Below the pieces are notes generated by a model. That model saw only the letters and a list, made by a program, of their open reading frames with translations. It did not search any database and had not been told where the DNA came from. Of a stretch of 64,000 nucleotides of DNA, positions 19,769 through 29,800 are shown in pieces (the stretch's first letter is position 1; the number at the start of each line of letters is the position of its first letter). Origin of the DNA: Bacillus aquiflavi. Its GTDB lineage: Bacteria; Bacillota; Bacilli; Bacillales; Cytobacillaceae. The position numbers and the translations under genes are program-made. The DNA is taken from NCBI RefSeq assembly GCF_019915265.1, contig NZ_CP082780.1, positions 3,348,001 to 3,412,000 on the forward strand. The letters run 5' to 3'.

Positions 19769-21826
19769 TTAACTTACCCCCAAAGCCTTAAATACCGCAT
19801 CAATCGGATCCGCAAAAAACACTGGCTGTACTTTGACTAATAAATCTGGGGGAACAGTTTGCAAATCCATGACTGATGATGCTGGTATCAACACCTTCTT
19901 CGCTCCTGCATCGACACATACTTGCAAGACGTTCGCAAATTCTTCTACTTTTGCAATTGTGCCTCCTACGGTCATGTTGCCAATAACAACGGTGCTTTCT
20001 TGTACAGGCTTGTCTAAAGCTCCTGAGCAAAGCCCAATCAACTCCGCTATCGCAAGCTCCCCTGATAAGCCAATCCCTTGCAAATCGCTAACATGCATTA
20101 AGTAATCTTTCGTTTTCGTGCTAATCGTATTGCTTATAGCCTTACTATTTGCCGTAAAGAAGCGAAAGGCCGTATCTAAACTTTCCTTTGCACCTCGATG
20201 GGAGCCAAGTCCTGATTTATCAAACTTACCTATTCCGCTCACGACTTGGTTTTCAAGCTTGTAAACGCCGATCATGCCCGAATCACTTTGACCGACGACA
20301 TACACATGCCCAGGCTTACCCATTCCCTCAGGAATCAGCTTACCGCCCCCTTGTTCGGGTACAGAGACATATTCCTCAGCCATCGTTTCTTTATCAAGAT
20401 ACGAGAACATGACATCATAGAACTCCATGCCCCCTATTTTCTTGAGCTGTTCCTTTACACGACGGCGACCTTCAAGAGCATATTGTAAAATTTCCTCGAT
20501 ATCTTCTTTCGTGTATTCACCATGAGGATAAATCAGTTTCACCATACCCGATACCGTTTTCCGCACAGCAACCGTATCCCGTTGATTCAAATTATTGCCA
20601 AGTTTGTAAAAGCGATCAATGGAATCGGCGAATGAGCGTTTTCGCATTTCCCTAAAGAATTCAGCGATATAATCTACAATAAACCCGTATTTATCTGTAA
20701 AGAAGTCGGGCCGCATTTTGGGAATTTCCCAACCTGGCATGTAGTAATGCATCCGATCAAAAAATGCGGTATCATTCGCCATTTCTTCGGGAAATGGAGC
20801 GAAAAGATGAGACGTCTTCAGCAATACATCGACACTCTGGTTAATATTCCCGACAAATACCATAGATGCCGAGGCGTTCTTCTCTTCCTTCCCTCTGGCA
20901 AAGGATCCTGATGCCATGTAGTCCTTCATAATTTGAATGCCATCTTTATCTTTAAAGCGAATACCTGCTACTTCATCAAACGCCACACAATCCCATAGTC
21001 CAACAAGGCCGATTTTACGGGTGGACATATTATAGAAAAGGTTCGCCACCGTTGATTGACCGCCTGACACAAGGATGGAATTTGGCGAGATTTCCTTGTA
21101 TACATGCGATTTTCCCGTTCCTCTTGGTCCCAATTCACACATATTGTAATTATTTTCAACAAGTGGAACGAGACGTAGAAGTAGATGCCACTTTACTCTT
21201 TCTTCTAATTGCGTAGGCTCCATCCCTGTAGAACGGATAAGAACGTCAATCCACTCATCCTTTGTAAATTTCTTTCTGCCTTCAAAGACCTCATTGATGT
21301 CCATGTTCGGCATTTGAATCGGCTGTAGGCTACTTACACTGAATGGGTTCATAACCCTTACTTCTTCATCGTAAAAATAATCAATTTTGACCATACACCA
21401 AATTCCGCCCACCAAAAGCTTGTCATATTCTTTTACGAAGTTTGAAGCGATTGGCACTCCCTTTAACCCTAAGTTTGAAAATTCAGCCTCATAAGTGTCA
21501 ATTTTCGGATTCAGCGTAACCGTCACTTTATCTATTATTGAATACTGCCCAAGCTCTCGAATACGTGATTTAATCTTTTCCGCTTCATCTGGGCGGACAA
21601 AATTATCAGAAAGGATTTTTTTAACCCGCTCAACACCTTCTCGAATACTTTCTTCATCATCAGTTGCACAGTACATCCCAAGCAAGTATTCAAGAACATA
21701 GACAGGAACGTTTGCCCCTTCTTTAATGAGCTTCGTCAAATCTTTACGAACAACTCGACCTGCAAAGACACTATTTAACTTTTTATCAAGATCAAGTGTC
21801 ATATTCTCCTCTACTTTTTCATCCAT
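19769..21826 (-). CDS. brxL: BREX protein BrxL (AAA+ ATPase with Lon-like domain)
   Basis: About 685 residues from ATG 21826, chosen over upstream ATGs because GGAGGG sits 7 bases before it. The family forms an MCM-like ring that binds DNA and is needed for phage exclusion in type 1 BREX. Seen here are a Walker A motif GPRGTGKS near residue 233, a Walker B-like region VAFDEVAGIRF further on, and a C-terminal Lon-protease-like fold (ESTVVIGNMTVGGTIAKVEE). The classical Lon Ser motif is not seen, as expected for BrxL. It is the last gene of the operon, 24 bases after pglZ, with a terminator behind it. Confidence 0.93.
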   Translation of the reverse strand: MDEKVEENMTLDLDKKLNSVFAGRVVRKDLTKLIKEGANVPVYVLEYLLGMYCATDDEESIREGVERVKKILSDNFVRPDEAEKIKSRIRELGQYSIIDKVTVTLNPKIDTYEAEFSNLGLKGVPIASNFVKEYDKLLVGGIWCMVKIDYFYDEEVRVMNPFSVSSLQPIQMPNMDINEVFEGRKKFTKDEWIDVLIRSTGMEPTQLEERVKWHLLLRLVPLVENNYNMCELGPRGTGKSHVYKEISPNSILVSGGQSTVANLFYNMSTRKIGLVGLWDCVAFDEVAGIRFKDKDGIQIMKDYMASGSFARGKEEKNASASMVFVGNINQSVDVLLKTSHLFAPFPEEMANDTAFFDRMHYYMPGWEIPKMRPDFFTDKYGFIVDYIAEFFREMRKRSFADSIDRFYKLGNNLNQRDTVAVRKTVSGMVKLIYPHGEYTKEDIEEILQYALEGRRRVKEQLKKIGGMEFYDVMFSYLDKETMAEEYVSVPEQGGGKLIPEGMGKPGHVYVVGQSDSGMIGVYKLENQVVSGIGKFDKSGLGSHRGAKESLDTAFRFFTANSKAISNTISTKTKDYLMHVSDLQGIGLSGELAIAELIGLCSGALDKPVQESTVVIGNMTVGGTIAKVEEFANVLQVCVDAGAKKVLIPASSVMDLQTVPPDLLVKVQPVFFADPIDAVFKALGVS

Positions 21827-21850
21827 TCTCATCCCTCCAATCATCACAGC

Positions 21851-24409
21851 TTAGAAGTCAAAATCACTGACAATTCCTAAGTTAATCGTAAACGGAACTT
21901 TTTCTGTAATTACGCCTGTCTCCGTATCTTTAATGATTAAGTAATATGTTTTATTTCGATCGTACGGAATACTTTTTAACACAAATTGTAGCTTGAATGT
22001 ACGGTCGGCTGGATTATCAAATGAACGATCACCAATAATGGTTTCTTCATTTGAGAGTACGTTACCTTCTTCATCAGCCATATAAATGATAACTGTACGA
22101 GGTTTTGTTTTCTCCTCTACTTTTTCGGTTTGGAAGAAGTTTAAGTTAAAGATGCTATTTGTAATTTTTTGCGTCGTACTTGTCAGTTTAATATCGACTT
22201 TCGAAATAGCTTGAACTCCTTTTTGACCAGCTCGCTTATTTTTGAAGGAAAGTAAAGGTACTACAATTTCTTGTAAACTTGCTCCACCATGATTGAAATT
22301 CATCCCAGATCCTTGCATACGATTACGTAGCGTTCCATTTGGCACATAAACGTGTAATTGCTGTTCATTTTTAATAACGGAAGCCAAATCAATCATTAAT
22401 TGTCCTGGAATGTCCTGATTTTCTTTAGATAAAGCGTAACGACGTTTCACCTCAATTGTTTCCAACTGTACTTTCTCGATTTTATCGCTTTCCTCTAAAG
22501 GTTCTCTTTGAAAAAGGAAGCCATGATCAGCAGTAATTAAAATGTTCGTTCCAGAAAGGTCGTCACGAATAATTTTTATTAGGTTAGAAATTTCATCCAG
22601 TGCCTTTTCAACTGCATTAAACGTATAAATTTCCGTTGATGCTTTATCACCCATTGCATCAATGCTGTCATGGTAGATATAAATGAGTTTCTTACCTTTA
22701 AATGTTTCACGTCTTCCTGCTTTGTTCATATTTACAATATCTTGGAAATAGACTGCCATGCTATCTTCAACAGTGGATTCAATAATAGCTTTTCGGTTTT
22801 CCAGCCCAGATGAATCCTTGTCATTTACATACACTTGCCCCTTCGAATCAATATCAATAGATTTATGTGGGAGCAACGATGCCATACCCAATTTTGTAAC
22901 AGAAGGGATGACTCCAAGCATGGATTGTATATCACATGTACCAATCGTCTCAGCGTTTAATCGTTCTGTCAGCTCTACTCCAATTTCATATCGAAATGCA
23001 TCGGAAATAATGACGAATACTCGCTCACCTTTTCGAATGTGTGGAGCTACAATTGAAGAATAAAACTGCTGTTGGTTTAACACACCTGGTAGTGACCATT
23101 TTTCAGTCATTTCTGCCTTTACAGCTTGCGACCAGTTCGCACTTAATTCGCCCATAAACCAATGCGTATATAAATGCTCCACCACTTCTTTTAATTTCTT
23201 GAGTATTTCATGATTGCTTTCTTCATCATAGGCCACATAAAACTTACGATAATACGTATCCATCAGATAATACTGGCTCTGATATGCTTCGTAAATGTCA
23301 ATAGCCCGCCCTGTTGGTATTCCTTGTTGGTATTCTTTATAGAATTCCTGCATTTTAACGGTATAAAAAAGTGCCTCATAAACATTTGCATAGCGTTCGT
23401 AAAAGTGTTTTGCCCGTCTTAGCTTAATTAATTTAGTGTACTCCTCAAAATCTTCGAGCTTCTCAAGTAAACTATTGGCAATGTAAATGATGATCGCTCT
23501 GTCGATATAGGGAAATGTTTCTGCTTTTTTTAACTCTTCCATTGGAATAGTTTGTAGTATATGAGAAAGCTGTATTTCTCTCTCTGCCATTTCTACGTAT
23601 TCATCAAATACTTCACCATCGGTTTTATGATGCATCCAATGGTCGATGAATACAAGACAGTTTGTTCGATTACGGAGAGCAATAAAGTCTTTTATACTCG
23701 TCAAATATTGCTCATTGACAGAATGGCTAAATGCGGTAACAGCCATATGTATAAACAATGTTTTTAATGTCTTAGTGTCACGTTCATAGCCATACTGTTT
23801 GAATACATATTTCCAAAATACTTCTACATCGAAAAACTTGTCCATCTGAGTTAATAACTTATTATCGCTATCCTCCAGCGTATCCATTAATACCGTCTTT
23901 AACACTTCTTCAAAATCAGGAACCTTTACGTTACAAAGCACACTCATAATCGCAAGTTCAATCATCTCTTCACTGAATGATTCAATACCTAATCCCTGAA
24001 ACTTACGGTAACGCTCTTTGTTATTGAAGAAACGTTCATATTTTTTTATCACTCCACGTAGAGATGGATCTATTTGAAGCTCACTTAAAATAAGCGAAAT
24101 CCGATCTGCATAAAATGTTTTCGAATAGAACACTGTATCCGCTAACCAGTTATCTTCTAAACCTAATTCTAACGTTGTATATATCAAATAATGAGAAGAT
24201 GGATCTTCTTCCTCTAACAAATGTTTCATATAAAATTGATTGTTTTCCGATAATGTTTGGATTTTAACTCCATCCATTGTCAATTGATCAATTTCCTCAA
24301 TAAACTCTTGATCCTTATCCACCCAAAAGACAATTTTTCGCTCTTCCCCGTCTTTTAACGGTTCGCTAAAAATATCTTGAAGGGCGGAGACGATTTGAGT
24401 CATATTCAT
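21851..24409 (-). CDS. pglZ: BREX protein PglZ (alkaline-phosphatase-superfamily)
   Basis: About 852 residues. The start ATG 24409 is preferred since AGGTGA lies 5 bases upstream; GTG 24418 is the alternative. The phosphatase-like core shows FVIISDAFRYEIGVELTERL (metal and nucleophile region, about residue 480) and ILITADHGFLFQREPL (about 640). The N-terminal half is helical. PglZ is an essential core BREX component that works with PglX; its enzymatic target is not settled. Normally it follows pglX directly; here a reverse-transcriptase gene and a 219-base gap intervene. Confidence 0.93.
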   Translation of the reverse strand: MNMTQIVSALQDIFSEPLKDGEERKIVFWVDKDQEFIEEIDQLTMDGVKIQTLSENNQFYMKHLLEEEDPSSHYLIYTTLELGLEDNWLADTVFYSKTFYADRISLILSELQIDPSLRGVIKKYERFFNNKERYRKFQGLGIESFSEEMIELAIMSVLCNVKVPDFEEVLKTVLMDTLEDSDNKLLTQMDKFFDVEVFWKYVFKQYGYERDTKTLKTLFIHMAVTAFSHSVNEQYLTSIKDFIALRNRTNCLVFIDHWMHHKTDGEVFDEYVEMAEREIQLSHILQTIPMEELKKAETFPYIDRAIIIYIANSLLEKLEDFEEYTKLIKLRRAKHFYERYANVYEALFYTVKMQEFYKEYQQGIPTGRAIDIYEAYQSQYYLMDTYYRKFYVAYDEESNHEILKKLKEVVEHLYTHWFMGELSANWSQAVKAEMTEKWSLPGVLNQQQFYSSIVAPHIRKGERVFVIISDAFRYEIGVELTERLNAETIGTCDIQSMLGVIPSVTKLGMASLLPHKSIDIDSKGQVYVNDKDSSGLENRKAIIESTVEDSMAVYFQDIVNMNKAGRRETFKGKKLIYIYHDSIDAMGDKASTEIYTFNAVEKALDEISNLIKIIRDDLSGTNILITADHGFLFQREPLEESDKIEKVQLETIEVKRRYALSKENQDIPGQLMIDLASVIKNEQQLHVYVPNGTLRNRMQGSGMNFNHGGASLQEIVVPLLSFKNKRAGQKGVQAISKVDIKLTSTTQKITNSIFNLNFFQTEKVEEKTKPRTVIIYMADEEGNVLSNEETIIGDRSFDNPADRTFKLQFVLKSIPYDRNKTYYLIIKDTETGVITEKVPFTINLGIVSDFDF

Positions 24410-24453
24410 CCTACTCACCTGCTTTCTAATGCCTCAACTATTACTTATTTTAA

Positions 24454-24637
24454 TCACCATTTACTCCTTCTTATTCCAGTTATTTTTGTATACTTTAATT
24501 GTTCTATAAGATGGTGAAGGTAGCGGTCAGGCCATGTTGATTCCAAATGATATGCCAACATTATTGCATTAAAGGTAACATAAGGTTATTACATATGTTG
24601 GATTTGTTCTTGTTTATTTTTTACTGAATACGGAAAA
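24454..24637 (-). pseudogene. Coding-like remnant between the RT gene and pglZ
   Basis: Just past the RT stop, another minus frame reads LLDFPYSVKNKQEQIQHM, then TAATAA (24591-24586), then PYVTFNAIMLAYHLESTWPD, RYLHHLIEQLKYTKI and RRSKW before TGA 24456-24454. The composition is strongly protein-like. It may be the lost C-terminal end of the RT (one frame change near 24650 plus two stops) or the end of another small gene. No start or ribosome binding site is seen. Confidence 0.5.
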
Positions 24638-26179
24638 TCAAGTAAGTAAAAATGATACCTTATTTTTCTTCAATGCTTGAAAAAATTTTTTTCTATTGTA
24701 GTGGGGTTCTAACTTTTTATAGCACAGCCATTTATTCATGTACCATTCATGTAGTATAAGCCATTTGTCAGATTCAAAATTAAATGTAGTAAGATGTTCT
24801 ATTTCTTCTTTTAAGAGACTTGATAACTTTTCTTCGCTATCCTTCCCTGATTTATAGATGATGCTTAGTAAAATGATTTTAGTAATATCATCATCACATT
24901 TCTTATATAGATGTTCTAACTCAAAAACAGTAAAGTCATAATTAATTTTTATTAGTGACCATAATAACCATTGGGACTCATTATGTAGTTGGTTATTCAT
25001 ACTGATTTCCAAATTCCTGAATATTTCCTTGCTTAACCTTTCAGAGACTAAGTCCATATATTTTAAAATTAACTCAACAATATTTTGACTTATCGAAGGT
25101 CGAATCAACAAATGTCCTATCAGGAAGGGTTCAATAGCAGTCCAACAATTCCTCAGGTCAACTCTGTTATAAAGCATTTTATACAGATATTTGTATGCTC
25201 CCTTTTCTCCCAAATTTGTAAGTTCATCCGCTTTAAAAAATAACAACCTTAATGAATGCTCATCCTTTTTCGTATTGTACTTTTCAATATAATAATCATA
25301 TTCACTTTTAATATCCCTTATTGAGTGATATGGATAAAGCAATAACTGAGATTTATTTTCGTTTATTTTCAATCTGTAAGACTCAAATATTTCAATAATT
25401 TTATTCTTCAACTTGTGTACATCATATTCACTTCTAAAATAAAACTCATAATCATCTACATAATGCATAAACTTAAAGTCGATACTATGAATCTTAGATA
25501 AATCTTCAAGTTCCTCATTAATTTTAACCAATAGCAATTCGGAAATAATTCTTGAGGTGAAGGGACCTGTTGGAATGCCAGAGGTTTCATTAGAATTAGT
25601 TCCTCTCACTAATTCATCCAAGCTCTTTCCCAAATTATCATTTTTTACCCTGATATTTCTCTTTGCTTCTTCCCTTCCTATGACAGACCACTCGATGGAA
25701 TGTGTATAAATACTATCGTAGAAATTTGCCAAATCAATCTTGTAACAATATTTATATCCCATTGATTCATTCATTTTGTCTTTTAGATTCTTAATATAGG
25801 TCGACTTCACAATTTTAGGTTTCTTTTCTCTAAATAAGGGAACGTTGAACATCGAAATATCCTCATATCTCTCCCCAAAATAATAAAATGGATTGGATAA
25901 TGTATGTCTGTTATTGGAGAATCTACTCTCTAACTCTTTATGCATAGATAACACATAATTAAATAAATGAATTTGTTTAGCTGGATTCGGTATTTTTATA
26001 TTTCTTCTCGACTGATCATTTTTAGAAATAGTAAAAGTTACACACTCACAAGCATTCTTTTGAGGTATATCCAGTAAGTTTCTATAGTTTTCGAAAAACT
26101 TTTCAGAACTAAATATTGGTGGTAGTTGCTCTGGCAAATAACCATATTTAACCAATTGCTCCTCTATGTTTATCTTCAT
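24638..26179 (-). CDS. Abi/UG-type reverse transcriptase inside the BREX operon
   Basis: A 513-residue RNA-directed DNA polymerase. Motif A is YCYKIDLANFYDSIYTHSI (about 144-162, catalytic Asp149), motif B is SGIPTGPFTSRI (200-211) and motif C is HYVDDYEFYF (239-248, Asp242 and Asp243). The SIYTHS segment is typical of defence-associated RTs of the AbiK/UG (DRT) group rather than group II intron maturases; the exact class cannot be fixed by eye. No maturase X or endonuclease domain is present; the C-terminal 230 residues are helical. ATG follows AGGTGAGAGA. It lies between pglX and pglZ on the operon strand, flanked by a hairpin on one side and a coding remnant on the other. Confidence 0.88.
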   Translation of the reverse strand: MKINIEEQLVKYGYLPEQLPPIFSSEKFFENYRNLLDIPQKNACECVTFTISKNDQSRRNIKIPNPAKQIHLFNYVLSMHKELESRFSNNRHTLSNPFYYFGERYEDISMFNVPLFREKKPKIVKSTYIKNLKDKMNESMGYKYCYKIDLANFYDSIYTHSIEWSVIGREEAKRNIRVKNDNLGKSLDELVRGTNSNETSGIPTGPFTSRIISELLLVKINEELEDLSKIHSIDFKFMHYVDDYEFYFRSEYDVHKLKNKIIEIFESYRLKINENKSQLLLYPYHSIRDIKSEYDYYIEKYNTKKDEHSLRLLFFKADELTNLGEKGAYKYLYKMLYNRVDLRNCWTAIEPFLIGHLLIRPSISQNIVELILKYMDLVSERLSKEIFRNLEISMNNQLHNESQWLLWSLIKINYDFTVFELEHLYKKCDDDITKIILLSIIYKSGKDSEEKLSSLLKEEIEHLTTFNFESDKWLILHEWYMNKWLCYKKLEPHYNRKKFFQALKKNKVSFLLT

Positions 26180-26246
26180 TCTCTCACCTGAATTTTTTAG
26201 TGAATAAACACTCTACTGTAAATCGCTTTTCCCCCGTATATTAGAA

Positions 26247-26275
26247 GAGGAGCAAACCAAATCAATCTGCTCCTC
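26247..26275 (-). terminator. Hairpin after pglX, possible leaky terminator
   Basis: GAGGAGCA (26247-26254) pairs perfectly with TGCTCCTC (26268-26275). On the minus strand only TTCT follows, so termination should be weak. It lies between pglX and the RT gene and may tune downstream expression or mark the edge of the RT insertion. Confidence 0.5.
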
Positions 26276-26282
26276 AAAAAAG

Positions 26283-29200
26283 CTAAATCTTTGCTACTAA
26301 CCCCTTAAACTTCTCATAATTTACTTTCACACCATCATCCAAATCAATTTCAATTTGCATATCTGCCATGTGGTGCAACAGCTCATCATAAGCTCTCAAC
26401 TCGTCAATTTTCTTATCAAGTGACTTTAGCTCTTTCTTTGCATTGCTGATTTCTTTTGCTGTATAGTCTCCTTCAATAATTGTCAGTAAATCTTTCTTCT
26501 CAGCATCCATCCGTATTTGCACTTCATGTAAATAATCGGTACGAATACGAGAAAGAGTTGTTTTATCGTAACGATGCATATAGATAAGACAATTAAATGC
26601 CTTCTCCTTACCAGAAGTAAATAACCAATAAATCGGTCGTTTCTTATAAACTTGGACATGATCCTTATAGAAATCATTCAAGAAATAACGACGCAACGCT
26701 TCCCTTGACGTTTCATTTGCTTTACGCCCAATTGCATCTGCAATAAAATCAAGATTCTCCTCAAGCGTTTCCTCACTATACGTTACTCGCACAAAATCTA
26801 CAAATCTTGTTACAATATCATCTTCGAAATACGCACCAGGCAATATTGGCAAGATGTTATCTTCATCCGCTGGGAATGTTTGATAACGTGAGGCATCAAA
26901 TTCTCCACCTGCGTAAATTAAACCTTTTTCATCGAGTGAATAACGACCGAAAGAACAACCAATAGCGTACGAGATAAAACTTTTTATATCTTGATCTGAG
27001 TTTGCCTTATGAATGGTAACATCTTTTACATCAATTTCCGAATCGAGTTCATCTTGCAATCCATAAATATTAATAAATAAACGGTTAAGTTCTTCTTCAT
27101 TGAATTTAAGTTGATTAAATTGGGATAAAGTATACTCCTCCCAACTTCTAAATGCTATATTCAAAGCTATTGAGGAGAATTCCAACAATGGATGTCTTTC
27201 AAATTCCCACGACGTTTCTTTCGAATCCCAATCGGATTTTGAAATGTCTAAACAACTCTTAACTATCTTTATCAGTTCAAGTTCGATATCATTATCTTTT
27301 TTTATTGGAATGCTTGATATATGGCCTACCTCATAATTAACGGTAGGGCTTAAAAAGCCTAAAATTCGTTTTGCTACTTTGCTATTTAATAAGCCTAAAT
27401 TGTAATACATATTATTTTCGGAATCATTTTCAAAGAAAATAGAACAACCTGCAACATCAAATATAAATCCTTCGGGAATAAATCTAACTGAAAACCCTCC
27501 TATCGTTACTTTGGACCAAGTTAGAGATTTATTAAAAAAGTACTGAAGATTTTGGGGTCTTGATCTAATTTTCCCATTACTATCTTTGAAATTTTTAATT
27601 TCAAATCCATCATTTTCCCAATTTACTACATAATCGTTATTCCCATACCATTTTCTAAAAGCTCCACCTTTATTATAGGGAAACCACTTTAGTTTACTTT
27701 TCAAGGCATCCTCACTATTTCCAAAACTAAAGCCTATATTATTAATTGAAACTTCATGCCAAAATCTTAAAAAGCGGTTATTATCGGCGGTAGCCAATCC
27801 TTGTTTAGGTTCTGATAAATCCCCCAGTTTAGGGTTTTCAGTGAAGTTTTTTAAATCAATATCCTTTGCCCAATAGGTAATAGGAGAACCATTGATATGC
27901 ATGAATTTTTTTTGATTATTCACAAAGGTCGGCTCATTGAAGAACCTTTTTTCTTTTCTTTCTAAACTATCAACAATAGATTGACTTTCAAAAAGTCTTT
28001 TATACGATCCTAAATAATTCTCAATTATTGATTTTCTTAAAACGAAAGCAGTAGTTCCGAAGTCTGCCCCGAATATCCCTCTACCCAGATGAAGTAAGTT
28101 AATAATAAGTGTATTAGATAGTAAATTTATTCTTAATTTCTCAAAGCTACTCAAGAACATCCATGATGGTATGTTTATCATCGAAACATATCCATCCTGT
28201 TTTGATAAGTTTAAACAAACTTCCATAAATACTGCATACAGATCACTTTTAGAATCCGAGAAATTTTCTTTAACGTAATTCGATAGATTTGAATTCATTC
28301 CACCTTGTCCCATATAAGGCGGATTAGTACAAACTACATCGTAACTCTGGCTTAAAAACTTCGCTTGTTTCAGTAACAATGGAAGTTTTTCTTCAATTAT
28401 TTTTTTGTGGATCATATCTATTAAATCAACTTGTTCTAATTTATATTCAGAGAATCTTTGCTCAAGAATTTTATTATTTAATGGTCCTATCCTTATTATT
28501 GAGCCATATTCTTTCGCATCAATAAAAGTTTCCCCAAGTAAATGTAGTTGCTCTTTTACCTGAATATTATTACCTGAAATATTTGCAATCATCTCAATAG
28601 TAAGCCAATTACTTTCTTGCACAGCACAAATATTTGGATGAATTGCATTTCTAAATACTCTTCGCGATTTCTCTCTTGCTTTCATCATTAGTGCAAAGGA
28701 GGCTAATTGAACTGCACGATCATCAACGTCTATTCCAAATAAGTTTTTTTCCAATATTAATTGAGGAATTTCATTTTCCATGTAACCTTTTTCAAGATAC
28801 ATATCATAGAACACATCAAATGCATACACAAGAATATGTCCACTACCGCAACAAGGATCAAGGAATGTAATTTCTTCAGGATTTACATTCTTGTATCGAA
28901 TTTCTTCAATTTGGTTAATTACCTCTTTTTCTTGTTCTGCTTCATCTAAATAATATTTCCATTCTGTTTTCAGTTGACTTTCAGGGTAGCTATCATGCCA
29001 AATACGCCCCAATGAATTCTCTACCATGTAACGAACAATCCAATTTGGAGTAAAAAGCTGTGTTGCCGCTGGGAGCTTATCTTTTGTAATTTTAATATTC
29101 TTTTTAAGGTTAGCGAAAACTTCATCTTTTTCCTCGGAGATATAAAATTGATACAACCATCCAATAATTTCGACACTTTGCCAGTCACTTTCTGCAATCA

Positions 29201-29789
29201 CATCGGTGTTTGTCATTTGGCGTACAAACGAATCTGTACCAAGTAAGCCTTCTGGGAATAAGATTTCCTTATAATCTTCCAGTGTTTCAAACATAAATGG
29301 CATATAGCGGTTCAAGCCATTACAGTGCATTTTAATAAGGTACTTGAACAATTCGTCTGTCTTGTTGTTCATTTTTAGTTCATATACGTATTCTTTATCC
29401 AATTCTAAATCAAGAGATAGTGCCTCCTTCATCATGTCTGGCTCTGCACTGTCGTCATTTGTTGACGATAAAACACGTACCTTTGTTGGAAGATAATCAT
29501 TCACTTCCATATAGCGTAATGCAATAAAACGGTTGAACCATGTGTATGCTGTTTCTTCCATAACTTGATCAAAACCAATATCGTTTATACGAGCAATAAG
29601 CTTGTTACGTTGTCGTCTTTCTACATCCGAAAGCTGTCTGCCGTCAATAAAGACGGCATCGGAGCTTTCTACATTTGCTTTTTGGATAGATTCAGCAGTA
29701 ATCCCGATTTTTCTTGCTTGTAGCTCTACTCGTTCCAGCAACTCTTTTCGAGCTTCTGTTGCAAACTTTTTCAATGCACTTTTATTCAT
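26283..29789 (-). CDS. pglX: BREX adenine-specific DNA methyltransferase PglX
   Basis: About 1168 residues. ATG 29789 is chosen as start (AGGGTG upstream); GTG 29798 is possible. It shows the SAM-binding motif FLDPCCGSGHILVYAFDVFY (about 310) and the N6-adenine catalytic motif TNPPYMGQGG (about 490). The C-terminal third, probably target recognition, ends in a helical segment. PglX methylates one adenine of a non-palindromic site on host DNA, marking self. Gene length and order fit type 1 BREX. The target site cannot be read from sequence. Confidence 0.95.
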   Translation of the reverse strand: MNKSALKKFATEARKELLERVELQARKIGITAESIQKANVESSDAVFIDGRQLSDVERRQRNKLIARINDIGFDQVMEETAYTWFNRFIALRYMEVNDYLPTKVRVLSSTNDDSAEPDMMKEALSLDLELDKEYVYELKMNNKTDELFKYLIKMHCNGLNRYMPFMFETLEDYKEILFPEGLLGTDSFVRQMTNTDVIAESDWQSVEIIGWLYQFYISEEKDEVFANLKKNIKITKDKLPAATQLFTPNWIVRYMVENSLGRIWHDSYPESQLKTEWKYYLDEAEQEKEVINQIEEIRYKNVNPEEITFLDPCCGSGHILVYAFDVFYDMYLEKGYMENEIPQLILEKNLFGIDVDDRAVQLASFALMMKAREKSRRVFRNAIHPNICAVQESNWLTIEMIANISGNNIQVKEQLHLLGETFIDAKEYGSIIRIGPLNNKILEQRFSEYKLEQVDLIDMIHKKIIEEKLPLLLKQAKFLSQSYDVVCTNPPYMGQGGMNSNLSNYVKENFSDSKSDLYAVFMEVCLNLSKQDGYVSMINIPSWMFLSSFEKLRINLLSNTLIINLLHLGRGIFGADFGTTAFVLRKSIIENYLGSYKRLFESQSIVDSLERKEKRFFNEPTFVNNQKKFMHINGSPITYWAKDIDLKNFTENPKLGDLSEPKQGLATADNNRFLRFWHEVSINNIGFSFGNSEDALKSKLKWFPYNKGGAFRKWYGNNDYVVNWENDGFEIKNFKDSNGKIRSRPQNLQYFFNKSLTWSKVTIGGFSVRFIPEGFIFDVAGCSIFFENDSENNMYYNLGLLNSKVAKRILGFLSPTVNYEVGHISSIPIKKDNDIELELIKIVKSCLDISKSDWDSKETSWEFERHPLLEFSSIALNIAFRSWEEYTLSQFNQLKFNEEELNRLFINIYGLQDELDSEIDVKDVTIHKANSDQDIKSFISYAIGCSFGRYSLDEKGLIYAGGEFDASRYQTFPADEDNILPILPGAYFEDDIVTRFVDFVRVTYSEETLEENLDFIADAIGRKANETSREALRRYFLNDFYKDHVQVYKKRPIYWLFTSGKEKAFNCLIYMHRYDKTTLSRIRTDYLHEVQIRMDAEKKDLLTIIEGDYTAKEISNAKKELKSLDKKIDELRAYDELLHHMADMQIEIDLDDGVKVNYEKFKGLVAKI

Positions 29790-29800
29790 CTGTATCACCC

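Noticed and set aside
28676-28949. Small + frames inside pglX and other BREX genes
   Set aside because: They are shadows of long, well-recognised genes on the other strand.
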